A stretch of DNA of 64,000 nucleotides from Deltaproteobacteria bacterium (GTDB lineage Bacteria > Desulfobacterota > Syntrophia > Syntrophales > UBA8958), in assembly GCA_029553375.1 (NCBI GenBank), contig JAKPCH010000018.1, forward strand, positions 1 to 64,000, written 5' to 3'. Made by a program: the position numbers and the translations under genes. The notes below the pieces were generated by a model. The model saw only the letters and a program-made list of their open reading frames with translations, did no database searches and had not been told where the DNA came from. Every line of letters begins with the position of its first letter. Position 1 is the first letter of the stretch. Positions 35,029-46,788 of the stretch are shown here, piece after piece.

Positions 35029-36360
35029 TTACAACATGGGCAGGTAGCGTTCGATCTCGAACTGGCTCACGTGGGTCCGGAAACGGTCCCACTCGATCCG
35101 CTTGTTCTCGATGAACTTCTCGAAGATGTGGTCCCCGAGGGTCTCCCGCACCAGCTCGCTCTTCTCGCAGAGGGTGATGGCCTGGTTGAGACTCCCCGGC
35201 AGGGAGATGATCCCGGCCTTCTCCCGGGCCTTCTCGTTCATCTCGTAGATATCCTCCTCCACGGGGGGCGGCAGGGGGTAGCCTTCCTTGACGCCCTTCA
35301 GACCGGCGGCGAGCATGACGGCGAAGGCGAGATAGGGGTTGCAGGCCGGATCGGGGGAGCGGAACTCGATGCGCGTCGCCTTCTCCTTCCCCGGCTTGTA
35401 CATGGGCACCCTGATCATGGCGGAACGGTTGCGGCGGGCCCAGGAGACATAGACGGGGGCCTCGTAGCCCGGGACGAGGCGTTTGTAGGAATTGACCCAT
35501 TGGTTGCAGATCGCCGTGATCTCCGGGGCGTGCCTCAAGAGGCCGGCGATGTAGCTCTTGGCCAGGGCGGAGAGGTGAAACTCGTCCGCCGCGTCGAAGA
35601 AGACGTTCCTGTCCCCTTGGAAGAGGGACTGGTGGGTGTGCATACCGCTGCCGTTCTGGCCGAAGATCGGCTTGGGCATGAAGGTGGCGTAAACCCCGTT
35701 CTGGCGGGCGACCTCCTTGACGGCCGTGCGGTAGGTCATGACCTTGTCGGCCATGGTCAGGGCCTCGTCGTAGCGCAGATCGATCTCGTGCTGACTCGGG
35801 GCGACCTCGTGGTGGGAGTACTCGACCCGGATCCCCATCTCCTGGAGGGCGAAGATGGTCTGCCGGCGCAGATCCGTGGCCCGGTCGATGGGGAGGCCGT
35901 CGAAATAGCCCGCCCGGTCCAGGGTCTTGGGGGCCGTTTCGTCGGCGAAGTAGAAATACTCAAGCTCGGGGCCCGTATAGAAGGTATAGCCCTCCTCGGA
36001 GAGTCGGGCGAGGATCCTCTTGAGACACCACCGGGGATCCCCCTCGTAAGGGGTGCCGTCGGGGTTGACGATGTCGCAGATCATGCGGGCCACGGGCCGG
36101 TCCGCCGGTCTCCAGGGAAGGAACCGGAAGGTCTTCGGGTCGGGCTTGGCGATCATGTCGCTCTCCTCGATGCGGCAGAACCCCTCGATGGACGAACCGT
36201 CGAACCCCATGCCCTCCTCGATCCCCTCCTCGAGCTCCGACGGGGTGATGCTGAAGACCTTGAGCATCCCCAAGACATCGGTGAACCAGAACTGGACGAA
36301 GCTGACGTTTCTGTCCCTCACCAGCCTCAACACATCTTCCTTCGTGGCGCAGATCTCCAT
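35029..36360 (-). CDS. glnA: Glutamine synthetase, GSI-alpha type
   Basis: A 443-residue type-I glutamine synthetase. Motifs include [49 protein letters not shown] and [17 protein letters not shown]. The length and the lack of an adenylylation-loop NLYDLP tyrosine motif indicate the alpha subtype, normally controlled by feedback rather than adenylylation. GGGAGAAG precedes the ATG. The upstream region has a sigma70 promoter plus a hairpin and palindrome in the leader. The nrpR repressor lies 3.5 kb away. Confidence 0.96.
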   Translation of the reverse strand: MEICATKEDVLRLVRDRNVSFVQFWFTDVLGMLKVFSITPSELEEGIEEGMGFDGSSIEGFCRIEESDMIAKPDPKTFRFLPWRPADRPVARMICDIVNPDGTPYEGDPRWCLKRILARLSEEGYTFYTGPELEYFYFADETAPKTLDRAGYFDGLPIDRATDLRRQTIFALQEMGIRVEYSHHEVAPSQHEIDLRYDEALTMADKVMTYRTAVKEVARQNGVYATFMPKPIFGQNGSGMHTHQSLFQGDRNVFFDAADEFHLSALAKSYIAGLLRHAPEITAICNQWVNSYKRLVPGYEAPVYVSWARRNRSAMIRVPMYKPGKEKATRIEFRSPDPACNPYLAFAVMLAAGLKGVKEGYPLPPPVEEDIYEMNEKAREKAGIISLPGSLNQAITLCEKSELVRETLGDHIFEKFIENKRIEWDRFRTHVSQFEIERYLPML

Positions 36361-36384
36361 CTCTTCTCCCTTTTCATCAAAATG

Positions 36385-36410
36385 ACCGGCCCCTCGGCCG
36401 GTTCCGGAAC
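36385..36410 (-). promoter_or_regulatory. Hairpin and palindrome in glnA leader
   Basis: ACCGGCC (36385-36391) and GGCCGGT (36396-36402) make a perfect 7-bp stem. The palindrome GTTCCGGAAC occupies 36401-36410. Both lie between the glnA promoter and start codon, a suitable place for an operator or attenuator. No factor is assigned. Confidence 0.45.
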
Positions 36411-36442
36411 TCCTTCGGTTCGTCTCCGCTGTAAAGCTTCTT

Positions 36443-36471
36443 TCTATCCCAAATATGCCGTCCCCTGTCAA
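36443..36471 (-). promoter_or_regulatory. Sigma70-type promoter of glnA
   Basis: On the minus strand a consensus TTGACA (36471-36466), 17-bp spacer and GATAGA (36448-36443), about 85 bp from the glnA ATG. Confidence 0.65.
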
Positions 36472-36493
36472 CAGATATATAGGTCCCTTCCCT

Positions 36494-36521
36494 TTGCATC
36501 GTCCCGGAATGATGATATAAA
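36494..36521 (+). promoter_or_regulatory. Sigma70-type promoter of the PAS-GGDEF gene
   Basis: TTGCAT (36494-36499), a 16-bp spacer and TATAAA (36516-36521), about 30 bp from the start codon. Confidence 0.65.
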
Positions 36522-36550
36522 AAGAAATTCGTCGCAAGGGAGGGGAGGCC

Positions 36551-38392
36551 ATGGACGAGACCGAAAGGTTGCGCCGCCTCGTGGCGGACCTCAAGGGGGA
36601 GATCGAGCTCTTAAGGGGCCGCGAGGCGCACTACCGCTCCATCTTCGAGAACATCCAGGACATCTACTACGAGTGCGCCATCGACGGGACGATCCTCGAA
36701 ATCAGTCCCTCCGTGGAGAAGATCAGCGGTTACCGGCCCGAAGACCTCCTGGGGCGGTCGGTGGAGGAACTGTACCTCGTCAAGGGGGCGCGGGCGGAAT
36801 TTCTCCGGCGGATCCGGGAGACGGGCAAGGTGGAGGATTACGAGCTCGTCCTCAGGGCCAAGGACGGCCGGCCCCTCTTCTTGTCCGTCAACGTCCGTCT
36901 CGTGGCCGACGAAGCGGGCGTCCCCCGGAAGATCGTCGGCTCCATGCGGGACATCACGCGGCGCAAGGAGGCGGAGGAGGCGCTCCTGAAGGCCCGTCGG
37001 GACCTGGAGAGAGCCGTGGCGGAAAGAACGGCGGAACTGAGGGAGATCAACCGTCTCCTCGCCGAGGAGAGCGGCCGCCACCGGGAGGCGGAGGAGAAAT
37101 ACCGGGCCATCCTCGAGGGGATGCAGGAGGGCTACTACGAGGTGGACCTGGCGGGGAACTTCACCTTTTTCAATCCCGCCCTGACCCGGATCCTCGGCTA
37201 CGCCCCCGAGGAGCTCCTGGGGATGAACAACCGGCGGTATTCCGATCCCGAGACGGCCAAGAAGGTCTTTCGCGCCTACAACGAGGTGTACCGCTCGGGC
37301 GTACCCATGAGGAACCTGGAGTGGGAACTCATCCGCAAGGACGGCCGGAGGGTCTGGGTGGAGACCTCCGTCTCCCTCATCCGCGACGCCGCGACGGGGG
37401 AGCCCGTGGGTTTCAGGGGCCTCATGCTCGACATCACCCAGCGCAAGGAGGCCCAGATCGCCCTCCTCGAGTCCCAGCGGAGGCTCATGGACATCATCGC
37501 CTTCCTCCCCGACGCCACGATGGTCGTCGATGAAGAGGGCCGGGTGATCGCGTGGAACAGGGCCATGGAGGCCCTGACGGGGGTGCCGGCGGCGGAGATC
37601 CTGGGCAGGGGGGATTACGCCTACGCCCTGCCGTTCTACAAAAAAAGGCGACCCCTCCTCGTCGACCTGGCCCTGCGGGCCGACCCGAAGCTCGACGCCC
37701 TCTACCCCAACGTCGTGAGGGAAGGGCATGTCGTCTCCGGGGAGGCGAGGCTCAGGCACTTCCGGGGCGGGGACCGGATCATCTGGGGCATGGCCTCCGC
37801 CCTCCTCGATCAGGAGGGAAGGATCAGGGGGGCCATCGAGACGATCCGGGACATCACGGACCGCAAGGCCATGGAGGAGGAGATCCGCAACCTCGCCATC
37901 ACCGATCCCCTGACGGGTCTCTTGAACCGCCGGGGCTTCTTCACCCTCGTGGAGCACCAGATGAGGCTCGCGAGACGATCGGGGAAGGGCCTCCTCCTCG
38001 TCTACATGGACTTGGACGGCCTCAAGGGGATCAACGACACCCTCGGCCACGAGGAGGGGGACAGGGCGATCAGGGAAACGGCCCAGGTCCTGAGGGAGGT
38101 CTTCCGCGCCTCCGACATCGCGGCCCGTCTGGGGGGCGACGAGTTCGCCGTCCTCGTCGTGGACACGGCCCGGGAGTCCGAGACCGCCGTCGCCCGGCGC
38201 CTCGACGACTGCCTGATCGCCCGCAACGGCCACCCCGAAAGGAGGTACGCCCTCTCCATAAGCGCCGGTATGGTACCCTTCGACGCCAAGGCCCACCCAA
38301 CCCTCGACGACTGGTTGAGGGCCGCCGACGAGCGCATGTACCGCCAAAAGGAGAAGAAGAGGAAAAAAACGGGATCCCCCCGGGGGGTCTGA
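36551..38392 (+). CDS. Three-PAS-domain diguanylate cyclase (GGDEF)
   Basis: A 613-residue sensor with no membrane segment. PAS 1 (about residues 25-135) and PAS 2 (about 180-300) each end in a PAC-type DITRRKEA/DITQRKEA sequence and are joined by a coiled coil; PAS 3 (about 315-440) ends DITDRKAM. The GGDEF domain follows (ITDPLTGLLNRRGFF to the C-terminus) with active-site sequence RLGGDEF, hence likely able to make c-di-GMP. No EAL domain is present. The ATG follows GGGAGGGGAGG. It is divergent from glnA. The exopolysaccharide synthase here lacks PilZ, so a direct link is not shown. Confidence 0.92.
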   Translation: MDETERLRRLVADLKGEIELLRGREAHYRSIFENIQDIYYECAIDGTILEISPSVEKISGYRPEDLLGRSVEELYLVKGARAEFLRRIRETGKVEDYELVLRAKDGRPLFLSVNVRLVADEAGVPRKIVGSMRDITRRKEAEEALLKARRDLERAVAERTAELREINRLLAEESGRHREAEEKYRAILEGMQEGYYEVDLAGNFTFFNPALTRILGYAPEELLGMNNRRYSDPETAKKVFRAYNEVYRSGVPMRNLEWELIRKDGRRVWVETSVSLIRDAATGEPVGFRGLMLDITQRKEAQIALLESQRRLMDIIAFLPDATMVVDEEGRVIAWNRAMEALTGVPAAEILGRGDYAYALPFYKKRRPLLVDLALRADPKLDALYPNVVREGHVVSGEARLRHFRGGDRIIWGMASALLDQEGRIRGAIETIRDITDRKAMEEEIRNLAITDPLTGLLNRRGFFTLVEHQMRLARRSGKGLLLVYMDLDGLKGINDTLGHEEGDRAIRETAQVLREVFRASDIAARLGGDEFAVLVVDTARESETAVARRLDDCLIARNGHPERRYALSISAGMVPFDAKAHPTLDDWLRAADERMYRQKEKKRKKTGSPRGV

Positions 38393-38404
38393 CCCCGGGG
38401 GGAT
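38374..38404. terminator. Bidirectional hairpin between GGDEF and gdhA genes
   Basis: A perfect 12-bp stem ATCCCCCCGGGG / CCCCGGGGGGAT with a 7-nt loop overlaps the stop codon of the GGDEF gene. It lies between convergent genes and has no T-tract. Confidence 0.55.
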
Positions 38405-38432
38405 AGACGGGTCCGGTTCTTGCCGAAGGGCC

Positions 38433-40830
<2,398 letters not shown>

Positions 40831-40859
40831 AGGCAATAGGCAACCGTTTGCCGATGCCT
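40831..40859 (-). promoter_or_regulatory. Nested dyad immediately upstream of nrpR
   Basis: Outer arms AGGCA/TGCCT and inner arms GGCAA-N4-TTGCC give AGGCAATAGGCAACCGTTTG plus CCGATGCCT, touching the nrpR ATG. This is a good candidate for an autoregulatory operator. It does not match the archaeal GGAA-N6-TTCC NrpR site. Confidence 0.5.
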
Positions 40860-40909
40860 CTATACGGAAAGGATCGCCGTGTCAACGAAAAAAGGTGTCG
40901 AGGCCGCCC

Positions 40910-43900
40910 CTAGGGTGACAATGGTTTCTTGCGCCGCCAGGACGGCGACCAGCGGCTCAATCTGTCGATATAGACGAAGAAGACGGGGGTGACGTACATC
41001 GTCAGGAACTGGGAGAAGAAAAGGCCCCCCACGACGGCCACCCCGAGGGGCTGCCGCGATTCACCCCCCGCGCCGATGCCGAGGGCGATGGGCAGCGTAC
41101 CGAAGAGGGCCGCCATGGTCGTCATCATGATAGGGCGGAAACGGACGAGGCAGGCCTCATGGATGACCTCTTCCGGCGTCTTGTCGTCCCCCCGCCGCTG
41201 CGCCTCGAGGGCGAAATCGATCATCATGATCCCGTTCTTCTTGACGAGGCCCACCAGGAGGATGATCCCCACGAAGGCGTACAGGTCCAGCTCCATCCGG
41301 AAGATCCTCAAGGCCACCAGGGCCCCGAATCCCGCCAGGGGAAGGGCGGAGAGGATGGTCACGGGGTGGAGGTAGCTCTCGTACAGGATCGCCAGGACCA
41401 TGTAGATGACGACGATGGTGACGAAGAGGAGGAAACCCAGGTTGGCGAAGGAGGTCTCGAAGGCCTGGGCCGCCCCCTCGAAGCTGCCCGTGATCGAGGG
41501 CGGAAGGACACGGTCGGCCAGGCGCCGGATCTGTTCCGTCGCCGGCCCTATCGAGTATCCAGGGAGGAGGTTGAAGGAGATCGTCGCCGCCGGTCTCTGT
41601 CCCTGATGGTTCACCGACAGGGGCCCCTGGGTCCGCTTCACCTCGGCCACGGCCTTGAGGGGCACGAGCTTGCCCGTGGAGGCCTTGATGAAGATGAGGT
41701 CCAGGGTGTCGGGGTAGGCCGAGAAATCCTCCTCCACCTCGAGGATGACGTCGTACTGGGTGACGCTGGCGTAGATGGTGCTCACCTTCCCGCCGGCGAA
41801 GGCGTAGCCCAGGGTGTTTTCCAGGTCCCGGGCCGTCACGCCGAGGGCGGCGGCCCGGTCGCGGTCGATGTTGATCTGGAGCTTCTGGCTCCCGAAGTTG
41901 AGGTCGCTGCTCACGTCCGTAAGGCCGGGCAGGGCCCGCATCCGGGCCTCGAATTCCTTGCCGTGGCGGTACAGGAGCTCGAGGTCCTCGCTCTTGAGGG
42001 TATAGTTGTAGAGGGCCGTGGTCTCCTTGCCCCCGATCTCGATGGGAGGGGGGTTCATGGGGAAGACGAAGAGCCCCGGGATGACGTTCATTTGGGGGCG
42101 CAGCTCGTCGATGATCCTGTCGATGGATCGTTTCCTCTCCCTGCCCCCCTTGCAGCGGGCGAAGATGAAGCCTTTGTTGTTGTTGGGGACGGCGGCCACG
42201 GAGACGATGCCGTCCACGTCGGGGTCGTCGATGATGATCTTGTTGAGGACCTCCTGGTGGGCCGCCATGTCGGCGTAGGAGATGGTGTCGGAGGCCATGG
42301 TGTAGGCGATGAAGAAGTTGCGGTCCTCGCTGGGGATAAAGCCGCCGGGGGAGATCACGAAGAGCCAGACCGTGCCCCCCATGACGCAAAGGGTGAAGAG
42401 GAGGGCCCACCGGGACCTCCTCAGGACCATGCGGAGGGTCCGGTCGTAGAAGGCCAGCATAGCGTCGAAGACCCGCTCGGACACGCGGTAGAGGCGGCCG
42501 CTCTTCACCTGGGCGTAGTCCTTCAGGAAGAGACTGGCCATCATGGGCGTCAAGGTGAGGGAGATGAAACCGGAGATGAGGATGGCCGCGGCTATGCTCA
42601 CGGCGAACTCCTTGAGGATCCGGCCGACGATGCCCCCCAGGAAGAGGACGGGGATGAATACCACGACCAGGGAAACGGTCATGGAGAGGATGGTGAAGCC
42701 GATCTCTTCGGAGCCGCGCAGGGAGGCCGTCATGGCGTCCTCGCCGTGCTCCATGCGACGGATGATGTTCTCCAACATGACGATGGCGTCATCCACCACG
42801 AAACCCACCGACAGGACGAGGGCCATGAGGGAGAGGTTGTTGAGGCTGTAGCCGCAGAGGTACATGACGGCGAAGGTGGCCACCAAAGAGAGGGGCACGG
42901 CGACGCTCGGGATGATCGTCGGCCTCAAGGACCTCAAGAAGAGGAAAATGACCGTCACGACGAGAAAGATGGTCAACAGGAGGGTGAACTGGACGTCCCG
43001 GATGGATTCCTTGATGAAATCCGTCTGGTCGAAGAGGAGGCGCACCTCCATGCCCCGGGGGATGGCCTCCGTCACCTGGGGCATGATCTCCCTCACCTGC
43101 CTCGCCACCTCCACGGCGTTCGCCCCCGGCTGTTTTCGGACGGCGAAAACGATCGTCCGCTGAGACATGTCGTCGTTGGCGTACCAAACGGAGACCCGTT
43201 TGCTGTCCACGCCGTCGGCGGCCCGACCCACGTCCCCGAGCCGGACGGGGTACCCCTGCTGATAGGAGATGATCAGGGGCTCGTAGAGGGCCGCCGTCTT
43301 CAGCTGGCCCTGGGGATCGAGGGCGAAGGATTGCCATGGTCCTTCCAGGTTCCCGGCGGGGAGACTGACGTTGGCCGCGCCGAGGGCGTCGGCCACCTCG
43401 TTGAGACCGATGCCCTTCGCCGTCAGGCGGTGGGGGTTGACCTGGATGCGGACGGCGTACTTTCTCCCGTACTTGAGAACCTCCGAGACCCCCTTGATGG
43501 AAGACAGCTGGGGGGCGATGACGGTATCGACGTAATCATAGGCCGTCGTCTCCCTCACCGTCTCCCCCACCATGGCGTAGAACATGATGGGCCATTCGGC
43601 GGGGTTCACCTTCTGGTACGTAGGCGGGACCGGCAGGGGCGGCAGGACGCCCATGGCGGCCGAGATCATGGAACTGACGTCCTGAGAGGCCGCGTCGATG
43701 TTCCTGTCGAGGCTGAACTGCATGGTGATGGAGGTTTGGCCCAGGGTGCTGACGGAGTTCATGGACTCGAGGCCCTGGATGGTGGAGAACTTCTTCTCCA
43801 AAGGGGTGGCGACGGTGGCGGCCATGGTCTCGGGGCTGGCCCCGGGGAGATAGGCGACGACCTGGATCGTCGGATAATCCATCTGGGGCAGGTCGTTGAC

Positions 43901-43999
43901 GGGCAGGTGGCGATAGCCGATGAGGCCGAAGAAGAGGATGGCGATCATGACGATGCTCGTCATGACGGGCCGGCGGATCCAGACGGCGGAGATGTTCAC
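40910..43999 (-). CDS. RND efflux pump inner-membrane transporter (HAE1/MdtB-like)
   Basis: A 1029-residue RND permease. It starts MNISAVWIRRPVMTSIVMIA, then NDLPQMDYPTIQVVAYLPGASPETM, and TM4 carries VGFVVDDAIVMLENIIRR with the proton-relay Asp pair. Repeat symmetry (two sets of helices with two large periplasmic loops) is clear, and the C-terminal helices contain GIILLVGLVKKNGIMMIDFA. This is the hydrophobe/amphiphile class close to MdtBC. The start overlaps the adaptor stop by ATGA. The substrate range is unknown. Confidence 0.95.
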   Translation of the reverse strand: MNISAVWIRRPVMTSIVMIAILFFGLIGYRHLPVNDLPQMDYPTIQVVAYLPGASPETMAATVATPLEKKFSTIQGLESMNSVSTLGQTSITMQFSLDRNIDAASQDVSSMISAAMGVLPPLPVPPTYQKVNPAEWPIMFYAMVGETVRETTAYDYVDTVIAPQLSSIKGVSEVLKYGRKYAVRIQVNPHRLTAKGIGLNEVADALGAANVSLPAGNLEGPWQSFALDPQGQLKTAALYEPLIISYQQGYPVRLGDVGRAADGVDSKRVSVWYANDDMSQRTIVFAVRKQPGANAVEVARQVREIMPQVTEAIPRGMEVRLLFDQTDFIKESIRDVQFTLLLTIFLVVTVIFLFLRSLRPTIIPSVAVPLSLVATFAVMYLCGYSLNNLSLMALVLSVGFVVDDAIVMLENIIRRMEHGEDAMTASLRGSEEIGFTILSMTVSLVVVFIPVLFLGGIVGRILKEFAVSIAAAILISGFISLTLTPMMASLFLKDYAQVKSGRLYRVSERVFDAMLAFYDRTLRMVLRRSRWALLFTLCVMGGTVWLFVISPGGFIPSEDRNFFIAYTMASDTISYADMAAHQEVLNKIIIDDPDVDGIVSVAAVPNNNKGFIFARCKGGRERKRSIDRIIDELRPQMNVIPGLFVFPMNPPPIEIGGKETTALYNYTLKSEDLELLYRHGKEFEARMRALPGLTDVSSDLNFGSQKLQINIDRDRAAALGVTARDLENTLGYAFAGGKVSTIYASVTQYDVILEVEEDFSAYPDTLDLIFIKASTGKLVPLKAVAEVKRTQGPLSVNHQGQRPAATISFNLLPGYSIGPATEQIRRLADRVLPPSITGSFEGAAQAFETSFANLGFLLFVTIVVIYMVLAILYESYLHPVTILSALPLAGFGALVALRIFRMELDLYAFVGIILLVGLVKKNGIMMIDFALEAQRRGDDKTPEEVIHEACLVRFRPIMMTTMAALFGTLPIALGIGAGGESRQPLGVAVVGGLFFSQFLTMYVTPVFFVYIDRLSRWSPSWRRKKPLSP

Positions 44000-45156
44000 C
44001 GGCCCGGCCCCTTGGCGTTGCCTCCCGGCGTCGCACCCAAGACGTCCTTGATCTCCACCTTCCCTCCCGGTCTCACCTTGAGGTGCCCGTCCGTGATCAC
44101 CGTCTCTTCCCCCTTGAGGCCCTCGGCGATGACCGCCTCTTCCCCCTGGGTCCTCTCCACGACGACGGGTCGGACCTCGGCCGTCATGTCCGGATTGACC
44201 ACGAAGACGTACCGCCCCTTATCGCCCGTCTGGACGGCCCGCACGGGGCAGACGACGGCCTCCTTCAACGTCGTGAGGCGCAGGGAGACGTTGACGAACT
44301 GACCCGGCCAGAGGCCCCGGTCCCGGTTGGCGAACTCGCCCTTCATCAGGATCATCCCCGTGGCGGGATCGACGGTGTTATCGATAAAGACGAGGCGTCC
44401 GACGGTCTCGTTTCCCGTGAAGGTCTTATGGGGCCCCACCAGGACGGCGACGGACCCCTCCCTCAGGTAACGGCGCGTGGCCTGAAGATGGGCCTCGGGG
44501 ATGGAAAAGCGGACGTAGACGGGGCTGATCTGGTTGAGGGTCGTCAGGGTGGTCTCATTGGCCCGGACGACGGTGCCGATATTGACGCCGTACGTCCCGG
44601 TACGCCCCGCGAAGGGGGCGTTGACGAAACAGTGGGAAAGGTTCAGGCGGGCGTCCTCCACCTCCGCCCGGTCGGCCTTGACGGAGGCGTCGTAGGCCGC
44701 GGCGTCCGTCCGATACCGATCCGCTTCCGATTTGGACACCGCCCCCTTTTCCAAGAGAAAGGCGTAACGTTTGGCCTCCTGATCGTTGTACTCCCTCTGC
44801 GCCATACTCCTGGCGAGCTTGGCCTCGGCCTGGCGCAGCCGCTCCCGGAAGGGGGCGGGATCGATGGTGAACAGGGGCTGTCCCTGCCGGACGTCTTCCC
44901 CCTCCCGGAAATGGATCTTGAGGATCTGCCCCGTGACGCGGGGATAGACGCTGATGGTGCGGTAGGCCTCCACCGTGCCGATGGCGGGGACGGCCAGGGG
45001 GACGTCCTTGCGGACGACCTTCGCGGCGAGGACGGCGGGAGGAGGGGGCGGCGCCGGGGGAGGATCCCCGGCGCAACCGGTCATCCAGACCACGACCAGG
45101 CCTAGGAAGGCCGTCAGGAAGCGCGCGCAAAAGGACGGGAACAAACTTACAGACAT
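43996..45156 (-). CDS. RND efflux periplasmic adaptor (membrane fusion protein), lipoprotein
   Basis: A 386-residue adaptor with a signal peptide and lipobox (VVWMTGC about residues 22-28) followed by a Pro-rich linker. Two half-lipoyl motifs flank a coiled-coil hairpin (VTGQILKIHFREGEDVRQGQ and VNAPFAGRTGTYGVNIGTVV), with beta-barrel and membrane-proximal domains after about residue 210. It would connect the RND pump to TolC. It lies between tolC (10 bp upstream) and the pump gene (4-bp overlap). Confidence 0.93.
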   Translation of the reverse strand: MSVSLFPSFCARFLTAFLGLVVVWMTGCAGDPPPAPPPPPAVLAAKVVRKDVPLAVPAIGTVEAYRTISVYPRVTGQILKIHFREGEDVRQGQPLFTIDPAPFRERLRQAEAKLARSMAQREYNDQEAKRYAFLLEKGAVSKSEADRYRTDAAAYDASVKADRAEVEDARLNLSHCFVNAPFAGRTGTYGVNIGTVVRANETTLTTLNQISPVYVRFSIPEAHLQATRRYLREGSVAVLVGPHKTFTGNETVGRLVFIDNTVDPATGMILMKGEFANRDRGLWPGQFVNVSLRLTTLKEAVVCPVRAVQTGDKGRYVFVVNPDMTAEVRPVVVERTQGEEAVIAEGLKGEETVITDGHLKVRPGGKVEIKDVLGATPGGNAKGPGR

Positions 45157-45166
45157 AACCTACCCC

Positions 45167-46462
45167 CTATCTCACCCCCATCGCCTTCTGAAGATTGGCC
45201 TGCGAACTCAAATAGTTGTAGAAGGCGTTCGCCTCGGCCTGCCGCGCCTGGCTGAGGTTCACCGTGGCCGTCGTGACCTCGAGGGAGGTGGCCAGACCCG
45301 CCTCGTAACGGAGATTGACCTGCTCCAGGTTTTCCGTCGCCTGCCGCACCTGGAGGCGGGCGTTGGCCATGGACTCCTCCGCCCGCTTGATGCTCAGGAG
45401 GGCCGTCTTGACCTCCTGGAGGATCTGGAGCCTCAGGGCGGCGATCTTCGCCTCCTGGGTCTTAAGGTCGGCCTGGGCCTTGCGCAGCCCCTCCCGGGTG
45501 GCGAAACCCTGGAAAAGGTTCCACGTGAGACCCACCCCCACGGTCCATCCCTGGGCGAGGGGGGTTTGGCTCCCCGCGAACTCGTAGGCCCCGTTGGCGT
45601 CGAGGGAGGGGAAGTACTCCCTCCTCGCCTGATCCGTCGCCCGTACAGCGGCCTCCCGCTGGGCCAGGAGGGCGCGAAGGTCCCGACGGTTCTTGTAGGC
45701 CCCGTCAAGGGCATCCCCTTCGGAGAGGGAGCCCTTCTCGGGGAGGGAGACCCCCTTGAGGGTGTATGGGGCGTCCCCCTCATAACCCATGGCGGTGTTC
45801 AGGGTCAGGCGGGCGATGCGCAGGGCGTTCTCGCTGTCGATGAGACGCATCTCCGCCCCGCTCAGATAGACCTCGGCGTTGGTCACGTCGTATTTCGGCC
45901 TCTTACCGGCGGCGAAGAAGAGGCGGGCCTGATCGAGCTGCTTGCGGTACTGCTCCCTCGCCTCCCGATCGATGTCACGGGAGATCTGGGCCTTCAAGAC
46001 CTCGTAATAGGCCCCCTTGATACGGTTGACGAGGTTGTTGATCCGATCCTCCATCTCCAGACGGGCCGCGTCGACGCGATGACGGGCGACGTCCACCTCG
46101 GCCTCCCGCCTCCCGAAATCGTAGATCTTCTGGGAGAGGCTCAGGGTGTTGTCGAGGTAACGGTATCCGTAGAGGTTGATGGGGGGATAGGGGTCGTCGG
46201 TCTTTCGGGCCAGGTTGTAGCCCGTGAGGGTCCCCTTGACGTCCAAGCGGGGGTAGTAAGAGGCCTTCGCCTTGCCGAGGTCGGCCTGGCTCGCCTCCAA
46301 CGTGTAGAGATACTGGAGGATCTCCGGCTGGTTGGCGATCCCGATCTCGATGCACCTCTCCAGGGTCAGCTCCTCCCCCGGACCCAGGGCGGGTGGGGCC
46401 GCCGGGAGGATCGTGGGCACCAGGAGAAAAAAGAGGGAGAGACAGACCGCCGCCCTTCTCAT
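45167..46462 (-). CDS. TolC-family outer-membrane efflux channel
   Basis: A 431-residue outer-membrane factor. Signal peptide (residues 1-22), then the TolC pattern of two homologous halves: LTLERCIEIGIANQPEI and a long helix, with a second repeat starting near DALDGAYKNRRDLRALLAQREAAV. Strand sequences LDVKGTLTGYNLARK and LDANGAYEFAGSQTP are typical. The ATG at 46462 has GGGAGAG upstream; the frame continues upstream without a signal peptide. It is the first gene of the tripartite efflux operon. Confidence 0.92.
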   Translation of the reverse strand: MRRAAVCLSLFFLLVPTILPAAPPALGPGEELTLERCIEIGIANQPEILQYLYTLEASQADLGKAKASYYPRLDVKGTLTGYNLARKTDDPYPPINLYGYRYLDNTLSLSQKIYDFGRREAEVDVARHRVDAARLEMEDRINNLVNRIKGAYYEVLKAQISRDIDREAREQYRKQLDQARLFFAAGKRPKYDVTNAEVYLSGAEMRLIDSENALRIARLTLNTAMGYEGDAPYTLKGVSLPEKGSLSEGDALDGAYKNRRDLRALLAQREAAVRATDQARREYFPSLDANGAYEFAGSQTPLAQGWTVGVGLTWNLFQGFATREGLRKAQADLKTQEAKIAALRLQILQEVKTALLSIKRAEESMANARLQVRQATENLEQVNLRYEAGLATSLEVTTATVNLSQARQAEANAFYNYLSSQANLQKAMGVR

Positions 46463-46788
46463 AAGGCGTCTCTCTCCCGAGACGCCCCGGGTCCCGCCTC
46501 CGGCGTGACAGACGGAAGGAGGCGGCTGCATCTCTTGGTGAGGGAGGGGCGCGGATGTTCTCTCAAGGGTAGTCCCTTCGTCCTGGCAGTGGGGACCGCC
46601 GCCGCTTCATTCCCGGAGGGTCTCCCCCAGTCACCCCCCTCGCAACCTTCCGCTGTCGGATCGTTAACCCATGGGGAAGCAAAAAGCAATCCCCAAGGGC
46701 AGAGGAATCACCCCTGGCCGAGGCCGTCTCCCGCCTCACCGTCCGACACAGGGGGCCGGGGGGGCCCAATCCCCCCGGCCCCCGTCTT
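46463..46788. other. Gap between efflux operon and the Cys-rich protein gene
   Basis: No gene is supported. The right end has the 13-bp hairpin described separately; the efflux promoter is presumably in the remainder but was not identified. Confidence 0.4.
46751..46783 (-). terminator. 13-bp GC hairpin after the CDF/Cys-rich protein operon
   Basis: A perfect 13-bp stem GGGGGCCGGGGGG / CCCCCCGGCCCCC with a 7-nt loop begins 5 bp after the stop of the minus-strand gene. There is no U-run on that strand, so it may act as a 3' stabiliser as well. Confidence 0.55.

Noticed and set aside
34997..35500. Long N-terminal extension of guaA to 35500
   Set aside because: It runs antisense-like through glnA in a different frame and has no domain; the TTG at 34996 with GAGGAGG gives the family length.
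40831..40859. Assigning the nrpR dyad as the archaeal NrpR operator
   Set aside because: Archaeal sites are GGAA-N6-TTCC or close variants; this dyad does not match, so only an unspecified operator is claimed.
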